Below, in pieces: positions 35,941 to 46,285 of a stretch of 64,000 nucleotides of DNA. Location of the stretch: the NCBI RefSeq assembly GCF_003691585.1, contig NZ_CP033169.1, forward strand, positions 2,418,001 to 2,482,000, in the 5' to 3' direction. Position 1 is the first letter of the stretch. The number at the start of each line of letters is the position of its first letter. Both the position numbers and the translations under genes were made by a program. Below the pieces are notes generated by a model. The model ran no database searches. It was not told the origin of the DNA and worked only from the letters and a program-made list of their open reading frames with translations. This DNA comes from Biomaibacter acetigenes (GTDB lineage: Bacteria > Bacillota > Thermosediminibacteria > Thermosediminibacterales > Tepidanaerobacteraceae).

Positions 35941-36045
35941 ACGGTTTTCCCGTGACGTAAAATAATTATAATATAAAATCCTTGAAAATGCAAGGCCCTG
36001 GTTCCGATTTTAAGATGGTCTATACAATATAGCAGAAAATCATGG

Positions 36046-36570
36046 CTATTTCAACGGCCCTATTCTGCTGAGGGGCCATATCCTGTAGGTGGCCTTGCCC
36101 ACTATCTGGTTCCTGGAAACAAATTTGTTTTCCCAGAAGCGGCTGTCTTTGGAATTGTTCCTGTTGTCCCCCATCATGAAAAAGTATCCTTCAGGGACCC
36201 TGTAAGGCCCAAAGCTGCCGACCATGGGCTCTTTAAGATAAGGTTCCTGCACCGGAACATTGTTCCTGTAGAGGGTACCGTTCTTTATCTCGATGACATC
36301 TCCGCCAATCCCTATAAGGCGTTTCACAAAAGTCTGCCTGGGGTCGTCGGGAAATCTGAACACCACAATATCTCCACGTTTTAATGGTTCAAACCTGTAA
36401 ATAAATTTATTTACAAGGATCCTATCTCCTATTTCTATGGTGTGTATCATGGAACCCGTGGGAACAATCATGGGCTCGAACACATAACCCCTTATGGCCA
36501 GTGCCAGGACAAGAGCAAAGGCAATGGCTTTTATCCATTCTACTATCTCATTTTTTAAGTTCTTTTCCAT
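36046..36570 (-). CDS. lepB: Signal peptidase I
   Basis: 174 aa, the compact Gram-positive type. One N-terminal membrane anchor (about residues 12-30), catalytic serine in PTGSM (S40) and catalytic lysine in FVKRLIG (K83), plus the conserved GDNRNNSKDSRFW box. It cleaves Sec signal peptides on the outer membrane face. Start taken at ATG 36570; a TTG one codon earlier is possible. Monocistronic between the tRNA pair and cwlD. Confidence 0.95.
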   Translation of the reverse strand: MEKNLKNEIVEWIKAIAFALVLALAIRGYVFEPMIVPTGSMIHTIEIGDRILVNKFIYRFEPLKRGDIVVFRFPDDPRQTFVKRLIGIGGDVIEIKNGTLYRNNVPVQEPYLKEPMVGSFGPYRVPEGYFFMMGDNRNNSKDSRFWENKFVSRNQIVGKATYRIWPLSRIGPLK

Positions 36571-36653
36571 CAAATATTTTCACCCGCTGCAAGGACATTA
36601 CTTATCTATTATAGCACAAAAATATAAAAGGGTATAGGAAACAAATTATTTTT

Positions 36654-37390
36654 TTAAAAATAATCTTTAAGGGCATATAGTATGTGCTGACTTAATTTCT
36701 GTTGAAATTCCTTAGTAGTCAGCAGCGCCCTGTCCTGGGGGTTCGTGATGAACCCCAGTTCAACAATGGCGCCCGGAACATTGGTATTGCATAGTAAAAA
36801 CAACGATGAATTGGATATGGGTTTTCTTGCCTTCACCTTTTGACCCGAAGACCCATATGCTTCCTCCAGCCTTCTTTGCAAAAAACCGGCCAATCTGCTG
36901 CTCTCATCACTTCCCCTGAAATAAAATACCATAGGTCCGCGAGTGTTTATTGAGCTTCTTTCGGCATTTACATGTATACTCAAAAAAGATCCGGATGCGC
37001 TCTGTTTATTATATCCGCCCTGGCGATCAAATCCCTCCTGTGCCTGTATTCGCTTTTATTGTTGAGCCTGTCCAGGGCCACATCTTTGGTCCTTGTCATT
37101 ATGACATTGGCACCGCTCTTTTCCAGTAATCTCTTGAGTTCCAGGGCTACCTGCAAATTTATATTTTTTTCCAGAGTTCCATCGCTATGATATGTGCCTC
37201 CATCAACACCACCGTGGCCCGCGTCTATTACTATTATCCTTCCGGATAAAGGTGCCCAATATCTGAAAACTTCCATGGCCGGATTTTCCCCGTACAACAG
37301 TTTTACAACCATAACAGCGGTAAGCAAAATCAGGATAATGTAAATATGTCCGGCAATAGGGCATTTTTTAATCCAATAGAAATTTTTCAT
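36654..37390 (-). pseudogene. cwlD: N-acetylmuramoyl-L-alanine amidase CwlD, frameshifted
   Basis: Zn amidase that trims spore-cortex peptidoglycan. The frame from ATG 37390 gives a membrane anchor (residues 15-33) and the catalytic IVIDAGHGGVDGGT block, then stops at HPDLF. The next frame resumes with SIHVNAERSS and runs to a proper C-terminus (VPGAIVELGFITN). One missing base in the six-A run at 36982-36987 (plus strand) accounts for the break. The restored protein is about 245 aa, the normal length. Either an indel error or a disrupted gene. Confidence 0.88.
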
Positions 37391-37398
37391 ATAAAAAT

Positions 37399-37441
37399 CC
37401 CCCTTAAAAACCTGTAATAAAAAATATTTTTTTAAGAGGGG
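37399..37441 (-). promoter_or_regulatory. Hairpin sequestering the cwlD ribosome binding site
   Basis: On the minus strand, CCCC(T)CTTAAAAA pairs with TTTTTAAGGGGG, a 12-bp stem with one bulge. The GGGGG is the ribosome site, eight bases before the cwlD ATG. The stem is mostly A-U, so it could melt with temperature, but it could equally be a transcription-termination structure. Confidence 0.4.
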
Positions 37442-37492
37442 ATATATGATAAAAGTTTTTTATTTTAAAATTTAATACTTATGGGGAGAAAT

Positions 37493-38068
37493 CTAATCAC
37501 TAATTTTATTTTTAAGACCTTGCCAGCACTTTAAATGTTCCGTTTCTACTCCAAAATAATCCAGGGCTTTAGCCACAGTTTGGTTCACTATATCATCCAC
37601 CGTTACGGGCTTAGTATAAAATGCCGGCACCGGAGGCATGATAATGACTCCTAGCCTCGAAAGCTTTAGCATATTTTCCAGGTGTATGGAGGAAAGGGGT
37701 GTTTCTCGCACCATTAGCAACAATTTTCGTCTTTCTTTTATACAAACATCGGCGGCCCTTATGATAAGGTCATCCGAATAGCCGCAAGCTATGCCCGCCA
37801 GGGTCTTCATGCTGCAGGGCGCCACTATCATGCCGTCGGTTTTAAATGAACCGCTGGCAACAACATCCGACAGGTCGTTTACATCGTGGCAAAAACTCGC
37901 CATTTTCTCCACTTCCGCCACCTTATATCCGGTTTCTTCCTCGATGGTGAAACCACCCCATTTGCTCACAATAAGGTGTGTTTCGACGTTCTTTTTCTTG
38001 AGCTCTTCCAGTATTCTGATGCCGAAAATTGCTCCCGAAGCACCCGTAATGGCTACTATCAATCTCAT
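37493..38068 (-). CDS. ubiX: UbiX-family flavin prenyltransferase
   Basis: 191 aa. Makes prenylated FMN, the cofactor of UbiD-type decarboxylases. N-terminal FMN-binding ITGASGAIFGIRIL, the central MIVAPCSMKTLAGIA motif, and the C-terminal VIIMPPVPAFYTKP segment are all typical. ATG with GGGAGGGATTGAC upstream. No ubiD is present in the window, so its client enzyme lies elsewhere. Confidence 0.93.
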   Translation of the reverse strand: MRLIVAITGASGAIFGIRILEELKKKNVETHLIVSKWGGFTIEEETGYKVAEVEKMASFCHDVNDLSDVVASGSFKTDGMIVAPCSMKTLAGIACGYSDDLIIRAADVCIKERRKLLLMVRETPLSSIHLENMLKLSRLGVIIMPPVPAFYTKPVTVDDIVNQTVAKALDYFGVETEHLKCWQGLKNKISD

Positions 38069-38126
38069 GTCAATCCCTCCCGATTAAGCGCAGCTTTATC
38101 CGAAGTTTGCCATAAATATACTTCCT

Positions 38127-38388
38127 CTATTTAAGCGGGAAGGACGTTGCGCTAATCTTTCGGATCAGCCGATTTTTCTTCGGTTCAAGACTCATTACTA
38201 TAATTTTCGTCAACTCCCGCCCATTTCTTATAATCTTATCAATTTCCTCTTTTGTAGCATTGTCAATATGTATCCCTCATGTAACGACAACAACCTGATT
38301 CATCTTTGCATATTTCTTCCGCCATCGGAACCTCTGCCTGCAGGCAGAACTTTCCCTCGCCATATGTTTCAAAAAACATTTCAATCAT
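38127..38388 (-). pseudogene. Small hypothetical protein, frameshifted
   Basis: The minus strand from ATG 38388 reads MIEMFFETYGEGKFCLQA and on to CCRYMR, then stops. Removing one G of the GGG run (38274-38276) continues as IHIDNATKEEIDKIIRNG to a TAG at 38127, giving about 86 aa. Both halves have charged, protein-like composition and normal codon use, which is the reason to call it. I do not recognise the family. It has five cysteines and may be co-oriented with ubiX. The remaining intergenic sequence to 38490 is AT-rich. Confidence 0.45.
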
Positions 38389-38498
38389 ACGCAACACCGT
38401 TTTTAATTATATCATTGCAAAAACCCAATGTAAATTTTTGTGAAATGTTAGGTTTTTTATTTTTATGTCAGGTTTAGAAAATTAATTCTGACATTTTG

Positions 38499-38527
38499 TT
38501 GACTTTTTTCTTTAAACGATTTATTCT
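38499..38527 (+). promoter_or_regulatory. Probable sigma-A promoter of amtB
   Basis: TTGACT (38499-38504), 17-bp spacer, TATTCT (38522-38527). Just upstream, TGTCAG (38466-38471) and CTGACA (38489-38494) form an inverted repeat, and CCTGACA recurs near 38578. These may be nitrogen-regulator sites, but they do not fit the GlnR consensus spacing. Confidence 0.6.
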
Positions 38528-38687
38528 ATATATCAATAAAAAAACATTTCAATAAACCTTACATATTTTTTTAAATACCTGACATAATGGAGGTGGTTTT
38601 GTATGGATTTTGTATATTTCATTAATTTTATGTTAAAATCCTTTAACGAAATAAAAAATTACCATTCCATGAAGGAGGATGATTAAA

Positions 38688-39940
38688 ATGTCTTCTGTTT
38701 CCGATGTAAGTGTGGCTCTTGATACGGTATGGGTGCTTGTGGCCGCTTTCCTTGTTTTTTTCATGCAGGCGGGATTTGCCATGGTGGAAGCCGGTTTCAC
38801 CAGAGCTAAAAACGCCAGCAATATCGTTATGAAAAACCTCATGGATTTTGCTATCGGTTCCATAGTTTTTTTCGCTTTCGGTTTTGCTATTATGTTCGGT
38901 AAAGATCTGGGCGGTTTTATTGGAACATCAGGTTTTCTGGGTCTTGGCAGCATGGAGCATCTGGGTTTAAAGATTCCTATTGAAGCTTTATCATTTTCCA
39001 GACTGTTTTTGCCGCAACAGCTGCCACCATCGTTTCGGGAGCTATGGCCGAAAGGACTAAATTCATAGCTTACGTTATATACAGTGCGGTGGTAAGTCTC
39101 ATCATATATCCGGTGGTCGGCCACTGGGCCTGGGGCGGTGGGTGGCTTTCGAAGCTCGGATTTATTGATTTTGCCGGTTCTACCGTAGTGCATTCGGTAG
39201 GAGGATGGGCAGCTTTGATGGGTGCGGCCATTCTTGGACCGAGAATAGGAAAATACGGCAAAAACGGTGAAGTGCATAATCTTTCCGGCCACAGCATCAC
39301 TCTCGGGGCGCTTGGAGTATTTATTCTGTGGTTCGGATGGTTTGGATTCAATCCCGGTAGCACCCTGGCAGCGGTTCCCGATATAGCCCGTATTGCAATG
39401 ACCACCAATCTCGCTGCAGCAGCGGCAGCTACTACAGTTATGATCATCACCTGGATTAGAAGCGGAAAACCTGATGTGGGCATGACTCTAAACGGCACCC
39501 TTGGCGGTCTGGTAGCCATTACCGCAGGAACGGCCGCCGTAAGCATGTGGGGTTCCATAGCTATCGGCGTCATTGCTGGTTTTGTAATAGTTTTTGGAAC
39601 TGAGTTTATCGATAAGGTGCTCAAAATAGATGACCCGGTGGGAGCGGTAGGTGTCCATGCTCTCTGCGGAGCCGCCGGAACCATATTGGTAGGCCTTTTT
39701 GCCACGGAAGGCGGATTGTTTTACGGTGGCGGAGCTTCTCTGCTGCTCGTTCAGTTGACGGGAGTGGCCGCGGTGGCCGTATGGACTCTTTCCACAACCT
39801 TCGTATTGTTCAAAACTCTGAAGGCAACGGTGGGCTTGAGAGTCAGCAAGGAACATGAGTTGATGGGGCTTGACCGCAGTGAACATGCCACCGAAGCTTA
39901 TGCCGACTTCGTTTTGAATGGTACCAGCAAGGCTGCATGA
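38688..39940 (+). pseudogene. amtB: Ammonium transporter Amt, frameshifted
   Basis: Multi-pass ammonium channel. The first frame, from ATG 38688 (nine bases after GGAGG), runs through the FFMQAGFAMVEAGFTRAKN motif to PIEA and then goes out of frame. The second frame resumes with FIIFQTVFAATAATIVSGAM and continues through the HSVGGWAALMGA and GVHALCGAAG pore-histidine motifs. Adding one T to the TTT run at 38987-38989 restores a full 417-aa protein. All other family motifs are intact, so an indel error is as likely as true loss. No glnB/glnK is adjacent. Confidence 0.92.
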
Positions 39941-39978
39941 ATTGGAATCCTCCCCATAAATCATATATAATATTTCCA

Positions 39979-40027
39979 GACTGAAAGCCGCAGGAATTTT
40001 TTGCGGCTTTTAGTCACTTTTGTCTTT
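39979..40027 (+). terminator. Intrinsic terminator of amtB
   Basis: GACT..AAAGCCGCA/TGCGGCTTT..AGTC hairpin followed by ACTTTTGTCTTTTT, 40 bp after the amtB stop. Confidence 0.85.
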
Positions 40028-40125
40028 TTATGCTATAATTGATTATATCGAAGTTTTAAGTTATAAAATAAATATACATGCTTTTCTTTTCCTGGTATGT
40101 ATATAAAGGGGTGAGGGTGTAGCAA

Positions 40126-43100
40126 ATGTTCATCGCTGATTTTCATATACATTCAAAATATTCAAGAGCCACAAGCAGGGAATGCAATCCCGAGATGCTG
40201 GAAATTTGGGCGAGGCGTAAAGGAATCGGCGTTATTGGGACAGGTGATTTTACCCATCCGGCCTGGCGAGAGGAATTAAAGGAAAAGCTGGTCCCCCTCG
40301 GAAGAAGGCCTTTATATACTTAAGGATGATTTTCGCAGAGAGGATAAAGCAGCAGGAGCTAATTTTACGCCTCGATTTATTGTGACGGGTGAAATAAGCT
40401 CAATATACAAAAAGAACGGAAAGGTAAGAAAAGTCCACAACCTTATACTTCTACCCGGCCTGGAACATGCCGAATCATTATCGCACCGGCTTGAGGCCAT
40501 AGGCAATCTGCACTCCGACGGCAGACCCATATTGGGTCTTGACAGTAAGGATTTGCTTGAGATAGTGCTTGACACGTGCCCAGAGGCCATATTTATACCT
40601 GCCCACATATGGACCCCGCATTTTTCCCTCTACGGCGCATATTCAGGCTTCGACGACATCAGGGAGTGCTTTGAGGACCTTACCGGCTGCATATATGCGC
40701 TCGAAACCGGGCTTTCTTCGAATCCTTCCATGAACTGGCGCCTTTCCGCGCTGGACGGATTCACGCTTGTGTCCAACTCGGATGCGCATTCGCCGACGAA
40801 TCTGGGAAGAGAGGCAAACATTTTTGATACGGAACTTTCTTACAGGGGAATTTTGAGGGCTTTAAAAGATCGCGGTACAAATGACTTCTACGGCACTATA
40901 GAGTTTTTCCCTGAAGAAGGTAAATACCATTATGATGGACACAGAAAGTGCAACGTCTGCTGGAGTCCTTCCGACACGATAGCCGCCGGAGGAATATGCC
41001 CAGTATGCGGCGGCAGGATCACAGTCGGAGTGCTTCACCGGGTCGAAGCCCTGGCAGACAGGCCCGAAGGATTCAAACCATCGACTGCAAAGCCTTTCGA
41101 AAGCCTTGTCCCCCTTCAAGAAGTTATAGCTTCATCGATTAATTCTACTGCAGCCAGCATGAAGGTGAAGAGAAAATACGATGACCTGATCCAGAACCTC
41201 GGCACGGAGCTTTATATACTCCGTGAGGCATCATTAAAAGAAATTGAACTTTTTGCAGGCCCATACATAGCTGAAGGAATCCGCAGGCTGAGATGCGGCG
41301 AAATTGAAATACAACCCGGGTATGACGGTGAATACGGCAAAATAAAAATAATGGACAAACGCGAAATAGACATGCTCTCAGGCCAGTTATGCTTTGTCAA
41401 TGACAAACGCACTAACACTAAAAGAGCCATACCCGGCAAAATCGAGAATATGATGATTTCGATAGCCGAATCGGCGCCTGTTTTAGTCGATAGCAGTGCG
41501 CCTAGCGATAGTAAGGACGCTGTTAAAACCGTTTCCTCAAATATTCTCTATGGATTGAACCAGGAACAGTGGGAAGCCGTTTCATCTTCCAATCCGGCAA
41601 TGGCAGTAATTGCCGGCCCCGGAACCGGAAAAACAAAAACGTTGGTATACCGTATCGCATACCTTGTTGAAAAATGCGGTGTACATCCCTCACACATAAC
41701 CGCCGTCACATTTACCAACAAGGCTGCAAATGAGATGCGCACCCGCCTGAATGAGCATTTTGGGGACGAGCGGACGGCAGGTGCAGTAACAATAGGCACT
41801 TTCCATTCAATATGTCTTCAAATACTGTCCAAATGGAAGGATACGAATAACTTAACCATTATCGATGAATATACTGCTGTTTCAATAATTGAGGAGATAT
41901 TAAAGAACATAAAATCGGGAATCTCTCCACGGGATGTTCTGAGAGGGATATCGCTTGTTAAAAATGGTGCAGCACAGGCGAAAGATTATAAATCCAATAT
42001 TTTGGCCGAAGTATACGATTCTTACTGCTCACTGCTCAAGAGTTACGGTTTAATGGATTATGATGATATCCTCCTCGAAGTGCTCCACCGATTTGAGTGC
42101 AATGATACATGGGATATATCGGAAAGTGGCGGGGAAAACTGTTTCTCGCACCTGCTGGTGGATGAGTTCCAGGATATAAATGAGATTCAATACCGCTTGA
42201 TAAAAGAATGGAGCAAAAAAAGCGAAAGTGTTTTTATCATAGGAGATCCCGACCAGTCTATTTATGGTTTCAGGGGTTCGGATTTTCGGTATTTCGAAAG
42301 GCTAAAGGAAGATTTCCTCAGCATTCGGTACGTCCGGCTGACTCAGAATTACCGCTCAACGCCCGAGATAATCGCTTCCGCCAAATCGGTTATCTCAAAG
42401 AAAACCGCTACAGGATGCACATGCCCCCTGTATGCTAAAAGGGAAAGCGGCGCAAGAGTACGACTAATTAAAACCAATGATGAATTCTCAGAGGCGATAT
42501 TTATTGCAAAGGAAATAAACCGCATGGTCGGCGGCATCGATATGCTTGATGCCCAGGCACTTTCAGGGCCCGGCAGAAAAAAGCCTGCGGCAAGACACAC
42601 AAGGAGTTTCTCCGATATTGCTGTACTATACCGCACCAACCGCCAGGCAGAAATCCTTGAGCAGTGCCTCTCAAAAGAAGGCATCCAGTATGTGGTCGTC
42701 GGGCGGGACGAATTCCTTTCAGATAAGCCGGTCCGTGAAGCGATCGCCTTTTTCAGGTTTTTGCTCAACCCCGGGGATATTGCTTCACTATTGTTATGCC
42801 TTAAAGCAGAAAGCATATCTTCAGCAGACCTGAACCAAAAAGTCCTGGAAAGTTACGCTGCAGGCGAGAAAAGTGTATCGGCCCTAACAAGGTTAATGGA
42901 AGGGGGCCAATTGCAGCTGCATAAACCGGACAGACTCCGGCATTTCATGGAAATGTTGAGAAAATACGAACCTATCATCCATAAAGAAAAGCCGGGGAAG
43001 ATTATTGATTCCTGGATTAACGACAACAGCCTGTCAGGCCTGAGGTGTACGGAACTGCTTTTAAATACGGCTGTTATGTATGACGAAATGTCTTCCTTTA

Positions 43101-43468
43101 TTCAAAACCTTGTGTTGGGACGTGAGAGTGATGTTGTCCGCAGCGGCAGCAAGGCGTATTCTCCGGATGCGGTCTGGTTAATGACCATACATGCGGCAAA
43201 GGGCCTTGAATTCCCCACAGTTTTCATATATGGCGCAAACGATGGTATAATTCCTTTAAGAAGCAGCGGATCCGGCTTTGATATGGACGAGGAGAGACGG
43301 CTTTTCTATGTCGGCATGACAAGAGCACGGGATGAACTTGTGCTTCTGACGTCCCATGCTCCATCTCCTTTTATTGCCGACATATCCGAAGAGCAACTTA
43401 TAACAGAGAATACCCTTGCACAAAAGCAGGCGAGGCAATACAAGCAAGCCAGCCTTTTTGACATATAA
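40126..43468 (+). pseudogene. Endonuclease Q-type PHP nuclease fused to UvrD/Rep helicase, frameshifted near the 5' end
   Basis: The N-terminus (MFIADFHIHSKYSRATSRE) is a PHP metal site of the EndoQ family, which nicks DNA at deaminated bases. The PHP part continues with GTGDFTHP, IPAHIWTPHFS, LVSNSDAHSP and a C-x2-C...C-x2-C zinc finger (about residues 285-315). From about residue 470 there is a complete superfamily 1 helicase: Walker A AGPGTGKTKT, LLVDEFQDIN, IGDPDQSIYGFRG, LTQNYRSTPEI, MTIHAAKGLEFP and LFYVGMTRARDEL. The frame breaks at the five-C run 40293-40297; removing one C gives a continuous protein of about 1113 aa. With the break, translation stops at 40321 and only a late restart could make the helicase. 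Confidence 0.88.
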
Positions 43469-43492
43469 TGATACATAATGACGATGGAAATC

Positions 43493-43529
43493 CTAAAAAA
43501 ATAAGCCCGGTGGACAGTAGCCGGGCTTA
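43493..43529 (-). terminator. Terminator at the end of the PTS operon
   Basis: AAGCCCGG/CCGGGCTT stem with an ATTTTTTTA tail on the minus strand, 27 bp past the Zn-dehydrogenase stop. The same hairpin can serve the convergent plus-strand helicase gene. Confidence 0.85.
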
Positions 43530-43555
43530 ATCGTAAAGATTGTTAAATTGTTTTA

Positions 43556-44608
43556 CTATTCGTTCATTTTTACGATAATTCTGTAATTCCTAGGATCTGT
43601 AGCTTTTTGGAATGCTTCCTGTACTTTTTCAAATGGAATTACTTCCGAAATTAACGGTTCTGGCGTTATTATCCTTGACGATAAAAGTCTTGTGGATTTT
43701 TGAAAATCTGATATACTGGGACTTACACTACCAGTAATTGTTATTTCACTATTATGGATCCAATCCGGGCTAATGCTAATCGGGCTATCGGGGTGCTGGG
43801 AACTATAAAAGATTACTCTACCTGTTTTCCCCACCATTTGCGTAGCTTGCTGAGCTATTTTACTTATTGCGGTAGTGTTTATTACCACGTCGGCGCCACG
43901 ACCTTCGGTTATTTTTTTAATTTTTTCTATCGGGTCTTCCTGCAAAGGATTAAAAGTATCATCGGCGCCTAATACTTTCGCCAGTCTACGCCTTTCTTCG
44001 CTCACTTCACTAACTATTACTCTGGCGGCTTGTTTTTTTGACATCATTACATGGAAGAGTCCCATAACTCCTGCTCCTATTATTACAACATCATTTCCAA
44101 TCTCAATATGAGCTCTTTGAATGCTGTGTATAACACAGGCAAGCGGTTCCGACAATGCTCCGACTTCAAAAGCGAGATCATCCACTATTTTAAACAATCT
44201 GGTCGACGAAACAGTTAAATATTCACCGAGACCTCCCGGTCCGGGGATTGCCAGGCCATTCTGCCTTTTTTTACCTATCATTTCACAGAGGTTTTGTTCT
44301 CCCATTCTGCAGTAATAACATTCTCCACAGGTTTCCAGGAGTCTTAAAGCAACTTTTTGGCCTTTTTTCCATCTGTTTTCATCCACATCTTCACCTAGTT
44401 CTTCTATTATTCCTGATACCTCATGTCCGCCTATAAAAGGAAAAGGAACATGCGAAACGCCTTTGAATATTCTTTGTTCCCAGGTACATAAAGCACATGC
44501 TTTGACTTTAACTAAAACTTCGCCTTTTTTCGGGATAGGTTTTTCAATTTCTCGTATTTCTACTTTTTCTGTATCTGAAAATACAGCGACTTTCATCATC
44601 GTCGCCAA
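43556..44608 (-). CDS. Zn-dependent medium-chain alcohol/polyol dehydrogenase
   Basis: 350 aa from a TTG start at 44608, eight bases after AAAGGAGG; the in-frame ATGs are too far from that site. Catalytic zinc ligands are in CALCTWEQR and GGHEVSG. The structural zinc cysteines are CGECYYCRMGEQNLC, and the NAD-binding motif is IIGAGVMGLF. It resembles sorbitol/threonine-dehydrogenase-like enzymes. Last gene of the PTS operon; it probably oxidises the phosphorylated (or free) polyol to a keto compound for the adjacent aldolase. Substrate unknown. Confidence 0.9.
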   Translation of the reverse strand: MATMMKVAVFSDTEKVEIREIEKPIPKKGEVLVKVKACALCTWEQRIFKGVSHVPFPFIGGHEVSGIIEELGEDVDENRWKKGQKVALRLLETCGECYYCRMGEQNLCEMIGKKRQNGLAIPGPGGLGEYLTVSSTRLFKIVDDLAFEVGALSEPLACVIHSIQRAHIEIGNDVVIIGAGVMGLFHVMMSKKQAARVIVSEVSEERRRLAKVLGADDTFNPLQEDPIEKIKKITEGRGADVVINTTAISKIAQQATQMVGKTGRVIFYSSQHPDSPISISPDWIHNSEITITGSVSPSISDFQKSTRLLSSRIITPEPLISEVIPFEKVQEAFQKATDPRNYRIIVKMNE

Positions 44609-44646
44609 AACCAACACCTCCTTTAAAAAAACAGCGAGATTTAACA

Positions 44647-45426
44647 TCACATTTCTTCCAGGACTTTTTCAACTTCCGCATTTTCATGAATTATTTTAGC
44701 TATGGCCGAACAAATTTTTTCTATTTTTTGATGCATCCAGATATTTCTCCCCATAACTACTCCGGAGGCTCCTGCATCCATTGCTTCTTTTACCATATGC
44801 AATAGTTCTTCATCTGATTTTATCTTTCCTCCACCCAGTACCAGTATAGGCCTATAACATCCTTCTACAATCTTTCTAAATGTTTCTTTGTCCCCTATAT
44901 ATTGTGTTTTTATGAAATCTGCACCCAATTCTGCGCCTATCCTGCAGGCTAAAGCAATATTTTCCGGATTTCTTGCATCGGGAGCTGGCTCGAATCCTCT
45001 GGGTAGCATCTCTGCTCCCAAAACTATACCCCATTTATTGCAATCAGCAGCGTTTTTCGCAAGGTTTTTAAGGCTCACGTCTTCATTTTTTGCTCCGGGA
45101 AAACCCATACATAGAACTCCATCTGCACCAAGTCTTACTGCATCTTCAATGGAGTAAAGATTTTCCATGGGGCTTTTTTCAACGGCGATTTGTGAAGTGC
45201 CTCCATCAATGCGAAGTATCAAACCTACATTATCTATTTCCTTTTGGAAATACTGAGATATACCAAAAGTAGTGAGAATAGCATCTATTCCGCCGGCTAC
45301 GGCCTTTTTAATAATCTCACCGGGTTTTTGCATATCCGGTAAGACATTTAAACCATTGCCGTGATCCATTGCCAACACAAAAGCCTTTCTGTCGTCTTTA
45401 AAAATGTTATGCCATCTTCTCTTCAT
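44647..45426 (-). CDS. Class I aldolase, DhnA/LsrF/FbaB family
   Basis: 259 aa from the ATG at 45426 (GAAGGAGAGATATCTG upstream). TIM-barrel aldolase with an N-terminal acidic motif LAMDHGNG, the Schiff-base lysine segment GADFIKTQY, and a C-terminal phosphate-binding GASGVVMGRNIW. It likely cleaves a phosphorylated ketose to DHAP and an aldehyde. Within this PTS operon its substrate would be the product of the Zn-dehydrogenase. Confidence 0.88.
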   Translation of the reverse strand: MKRRWHNIFKDDRKAFVLAMDHGNGLNVLPDMQKPGEIIKKAVAGGIDAILTTFGISQYFQKEIDNVGLILRIDGGTSQIAVEKSPMENLYSIEDAVRLGADGVLCMGFPGAKNEDVSLKNLAKNAADCNKWGIVLGAEMLPRGFEPAPDARNPENIALACRIGAELGADFIKTQYIGDKETFRKIVEGCYRPILVLGGGKIKSDEELLHMVKEAMDAGASGVVMGRNIWMHQKIEKICSAIAKIIHENAEVEKVLEEM

Positions 45427-45469
45427 CAGATATCTCTCCTTCAATTATTGTATTGTCATAAATTTTTGC

Positions 45470-46285
45470 TTAAAATAAGCCTATTAATCCACCAATTAAT
45501 CCTGCCAAGACTATATAGATCATTACTGTCACTGGACTTTTCCCCTTCCTCACAAGATATAAAACTCCCAGTGTCAATAACAAAGCAAGCACTTTAGGTA
45601 CGATTTTGTCCAAAATATCAGCCTGTAATTTTATTGCGGTTTGACCTACTGTCAATACAACCGGTGTAGACAGACTTACAAACTGGCCCGTCAGAGCCCC
45701 TAACACCATGCAGCCCATGACGCCTGCGCCTGTGATCACAGTATTGATTAAACCACCCTCCAGGATCTTTTCTACGGCCTTACGGCCCTGGATATAACCC
45801 TGCATCCATCCAAAATACGCTATTCCTATAATGCATGCTGAAATTAAAGCTGTATATATTACTGGTCCTGCGAGATTGCCTTCTTTCGCCAAGCTTATTC
45901 CCAAAGCAAGTAATATCGGCGTTATTATGCCCTGAGTTATAGTATCGCCTATGCCTGCCATAGGGCCCATAAGACCTGTTTTTATTGCATTTATTCCTTC
46001 ATCAGTAATCGGTACACCATTGGCTTTTTCTTCTTCCATAGCTATGGTTATTCCATGAATAATGGCGCCTACATTGGGTTCGGTATTAAAAAAAGTTAAA
46101 TGTCTTTTTAAACCTGCCGATATGTCTTCTTTACTCGTATAGAGTTTCTTTAAGATCGGTGCCATATATTGAGCAACAGCTCCTGCTTGTAAACGCTCAT
46201 AGTTATAACATGAATGAGAGAAAAACATCCACAACCAGAAGGATTTTATTACATCCCATCTTGAAAGTTTTTTAGACTGTCCCAT
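45470..46285 (-). CDS. PTS mannose-family transporter, IID component
   Basis: 271 aa, with the family start (WLWMFFSHSCYNYERLQAGA), NTEPNVGAIIHGI, and GLMGPMAGIGDTI motifs, and a C-terminal membrane helix. It forms the membrane channel with IIC and overlaps the IIC gene by 14 bases. Confidence 0.95.
   Translation of the reverse strand: MGQSKKLSRWDVIKSFWLWMFFSHSCYNYERLQAGAVAQYMAPILKKLYTSKEDISAGLKRHLTFFNTEPNVGAIIHGITIAMEEEKANGVPITDEGINAIKTGLMGPMAGIGDTITQGIITPILLALGISLAKEGNLAGPVIYTALISACIIGIAYFGWMQGYIQGRKAVEKILEGGLINTVITGAGVMGCMVLGALTGQFVSLSTPVVLTVGQTAIKLQADILDKIVPKVLALLLTLGVLYLVRKGKSPVTVMIYIVLAGLIGGLIGLF

Noticed and set aside
38461-38530. GlnR-type nitrogen operator before amtB
   Set aside because: The TGTCAG/CTGACA inverted repeat has the wrong spacing for the TGTNA-N7-TNACA consensus.
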